Assembly: GCF_013260645.1 (NCBI RefSeq) | Contig: NZ_CP053921.1 | Span: 1,178,001 to 1,242,000, forward strand | Direction: 5' to 3' | DNA: 64,000 bases | Origin: Erythrobacter mangrovi | GTDB lineage: Bacteria; Pseudomonadota; Alphaproteobacteria; Sphingomonadales; Sphingomonadaceae | Shown here: positions 63,069 to 64,000 of the stretch, piece by piece | How positions within the stretch are numbered: the stretch's first letter is position 1 | Layout of the letters: the number at the start of each line of letters is the position of its first letter | Program-made: the position numbers and the translations under genes | The notes under the pieces: model-generated | The model's input: only the letters and a program-made list of their open reading frames with translations | What the model was told of the DNA's origin: nothing | The model's database searches: none

Positions 63069-63097
63069 GAAAAAGGGGCCGGATCGCTCCGGCCCCT
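63069..63097 (-). terminator. Terminator after the OmpA-like gene (minus strand)
   Basis: Ten-bp stem AGGGGCCGGA / TCCGGCCCCT with GCGA tetraloop on the minus strand and a TTTTT run after it. 28 bases past the OmpA stop. Its stem and loop are almost identical to those of the terminator at 21263-21289. Confidence 0.93.
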
Positions 63098-63124
63098 CGT
63101 CCTGTATCGCGAAATTCGCGAAAC

Positions 63125-64000
63125 TTACATGCCCGAACCCGGACCGTAGGTGAGTTCCACACGACGGTTCTGGAGTTCACGCACGCCGTCCGCGGTCGGG
63201 ACGCGCGGCTGCGATTCACCGAACGCTTCGCTGGTAATCCGGCCGTCCGGAATACCGCGCGAGGTGAGGTAACCGCGAACCGAGGCGTTACGACGCTCGG
63301 CGAGGCCCATGTTGTACGTCGGCGTACCCGAACGGTCGGTGTGACCGGCGAGCATGACCGAAGCGGTGCCGCAATTGGCATAGGCCGAAACCGCGTTGTC
63401 CAGAATGGTCGCAGCTTCCGGGGTGATCGCCGATTCGTCCCAGTTGAAGAAGACGATGTACGGACCCGTCTGGCACACCGGCGCCGGCGGCGGCGGAGGC
63501 GGCGGAGGCGGCGGGGGTGGCGGCGGCGGAGGCGGCGGAGGCGGCGGAGGTGGCGGCGGTGCCGGCGGCTCGCCGAAGTTGTAGGTCAGCGTCGCCAGCA
63601 GCGAGTGCGAGCGGTAGCCGACCTTCGCGTCCGTGCCGTCAGCCGCAACCAGGTTGTTGCTGAACTGGTTGTAGAAGCGATACTTCAGACCGATGTCGAT
63701 CTTGTCGCTGATCGGCTTACGGACGCCGGCAAGAATCTGCCATGCGAAGCCAGAGTCGCTGTCGTCTACGTCGAGACCCGCGATCGGGGTGAGTACGGCA
63801 ACCTTGACGCGGCCGACGCCGACACCACCGCCGACAAAGCCCTGCAGGCCGTCATCGGGACCAAAGTCAACCAGGCCGTTGAGCATGAAGCTGAGAGCTT
63901 CTGCGCCACCGCCGACTTCGGCATCGTTGAGCGAGTTGACGTCGTCGGTGTAGCTGGCTTCCTCAGCGCGACGATGGCTGACTTCCGCTTCCATGCGGAA
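63125..64000 (-). CDS. OmpA-like outer-membrane porin, 3' part
   Basis: The gene runs off the right edge; at least 290 residues are seen, ending with GPGSGM. An N-terminal eight-stranded-barrel part is only partly present (GGGVGVGRVKV, KYRFYNQF, LLATLTYNFG). A hinge of 25 consecutive prolines (63485-63559) links it to a C-terminal OmpA domain with YIVFFNWDESAITPEA, LAGHTDRSGTPTYN and LQNRRVELTYG, which bind peptidoglycan. The 5' end is missing, so signal peptide and start cannot be judged. Confidence 0.92.
   Translation of the reverse strand, partial: FRMEAEVSHRRAEEASYTDDVNSLNDAEVGGGAEALSFMLNGLVDFGPDDGLQGFVGGGVGVGRVKVAVLTPIAGLDVDDSDSGFAWQILAGVRKPISDKIDIGLKYRFYNQFSNNLVAADGTDAKVGYRSHSLLATLTYNFGEPPAPPPPPPPPPPPPPPPPPPPPPPPPPAPVCQTGPYIVFFNWDESAITPEAATILDNAVSAYANCGTASVMLAGHTDRSGTPTYNMGLAERRNASVRGYLTSRGIPDGRITSEAFGESQPRVPTADGVRELQNRRVELTYGPGSGM

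Noticed and set aside
63481..63570. Gly/Pro triplet repeat as CRISPR or microsatellite element
   Set aside because: It is in-frame polyproline coding within an OmpA gene.
1..64000. Prophage, insertion sequence, toxin-antitoxin or defence island
   Set aside because: No integrase, transposase, terminal repeats, restriction, CRISPR or TA genes found on either strand.

Overview
The window is an ordinary chromosomal stretch of a GC-rich alphaproteobacterium, most likely Sphingomonadales and probably Erythrobacteraceae. The indications are mipZ (alphaproteobacterial division-site ATPase), a petABC bc1 operon, a glnK-amtB pair behind a sigma-54 promoter, a TonB-dependent receptor and the overall protein style. 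The taxonomic call is inference from gene content. I see no phage, insertion sequence, CRISPR array or rRNA. One tRNA (Gly, anticodon TCC) is present.

Layout. 1-8.1 kb: end of a bacterial PH-domain membrane protein, a GNAT protein, threonine aldolase, a DMT exporter, an NAD-dependent epimerase, a STE24-type M48 protease interrupted by an in-frame TGA, then pepN-pgeF. 8.3-14.3 kb: petABC, apt, and a CPA antiporter coupled to an OmpA-like lipoprotein. 14.3-20.8 kb: tRNA-Gly, panC (minus), mipZ-dnaJ-like-phosphohexomutase in overlapping frames, and an Lhr-type helicase. 20.7-23.9 kb (minus): tonB-exbB-exbD-exbD, a terminator, then a third exbD with its own operator-like palindrome. 24.2-33.1 kb: two exported hypotheticals, a thioesterase and homoserine dehydrogenase, glpX, prs, an AraC regulator, hisN-like phosphatase, an SDR, and a six-TM ABC membrane domain without an ATPase. 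33.3-42.2 kb: structured leader, rpmI-rplT, three tandem AraC paralogues, then pheS-pheT-HExxH lipoprotein-SDR, all joined by ATGA overlaps. 42.2-47.9 kb: prfC, a hydrolase/PNPOx/EEP run, and sigma-54 driven glnK-amtB. 48.0-55.4 kb: TonB-dependent receptor, GMC oxidoreductase, sterol-desaturase-like protein, exported M20 amidohydrolase, TIGR01244 protein. 55.6-64 kb: RGG-type double cold-shock protein, argD-argF-hslO, a small exported protein, queC, an MFS transporter, sodC, and the 3' part of an OmpA-like porin with a 25-proline hinge.

How the genes work together. Most of the window is core metabolism and housekeeping: respiration, purine salvage, PRPP, Thr/Met and Arg biosynthesis, pantothenate, Phe-tRNA charging and ribosomal proteins. 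Translational coupling by ATGA or GTGA overlaps is frequent. The least explained items are the broken or recoded M48 protease, the three-gene AraC array, the nested-hairpin leader before rpmI, the pheST-linked HExxH lipoprotein and the separately regulated third exbD. No clearly new multi-gene system can be demonstrated from sequence alone. Start codons below were chosen by Shine-Dalgarno spacing and family length.
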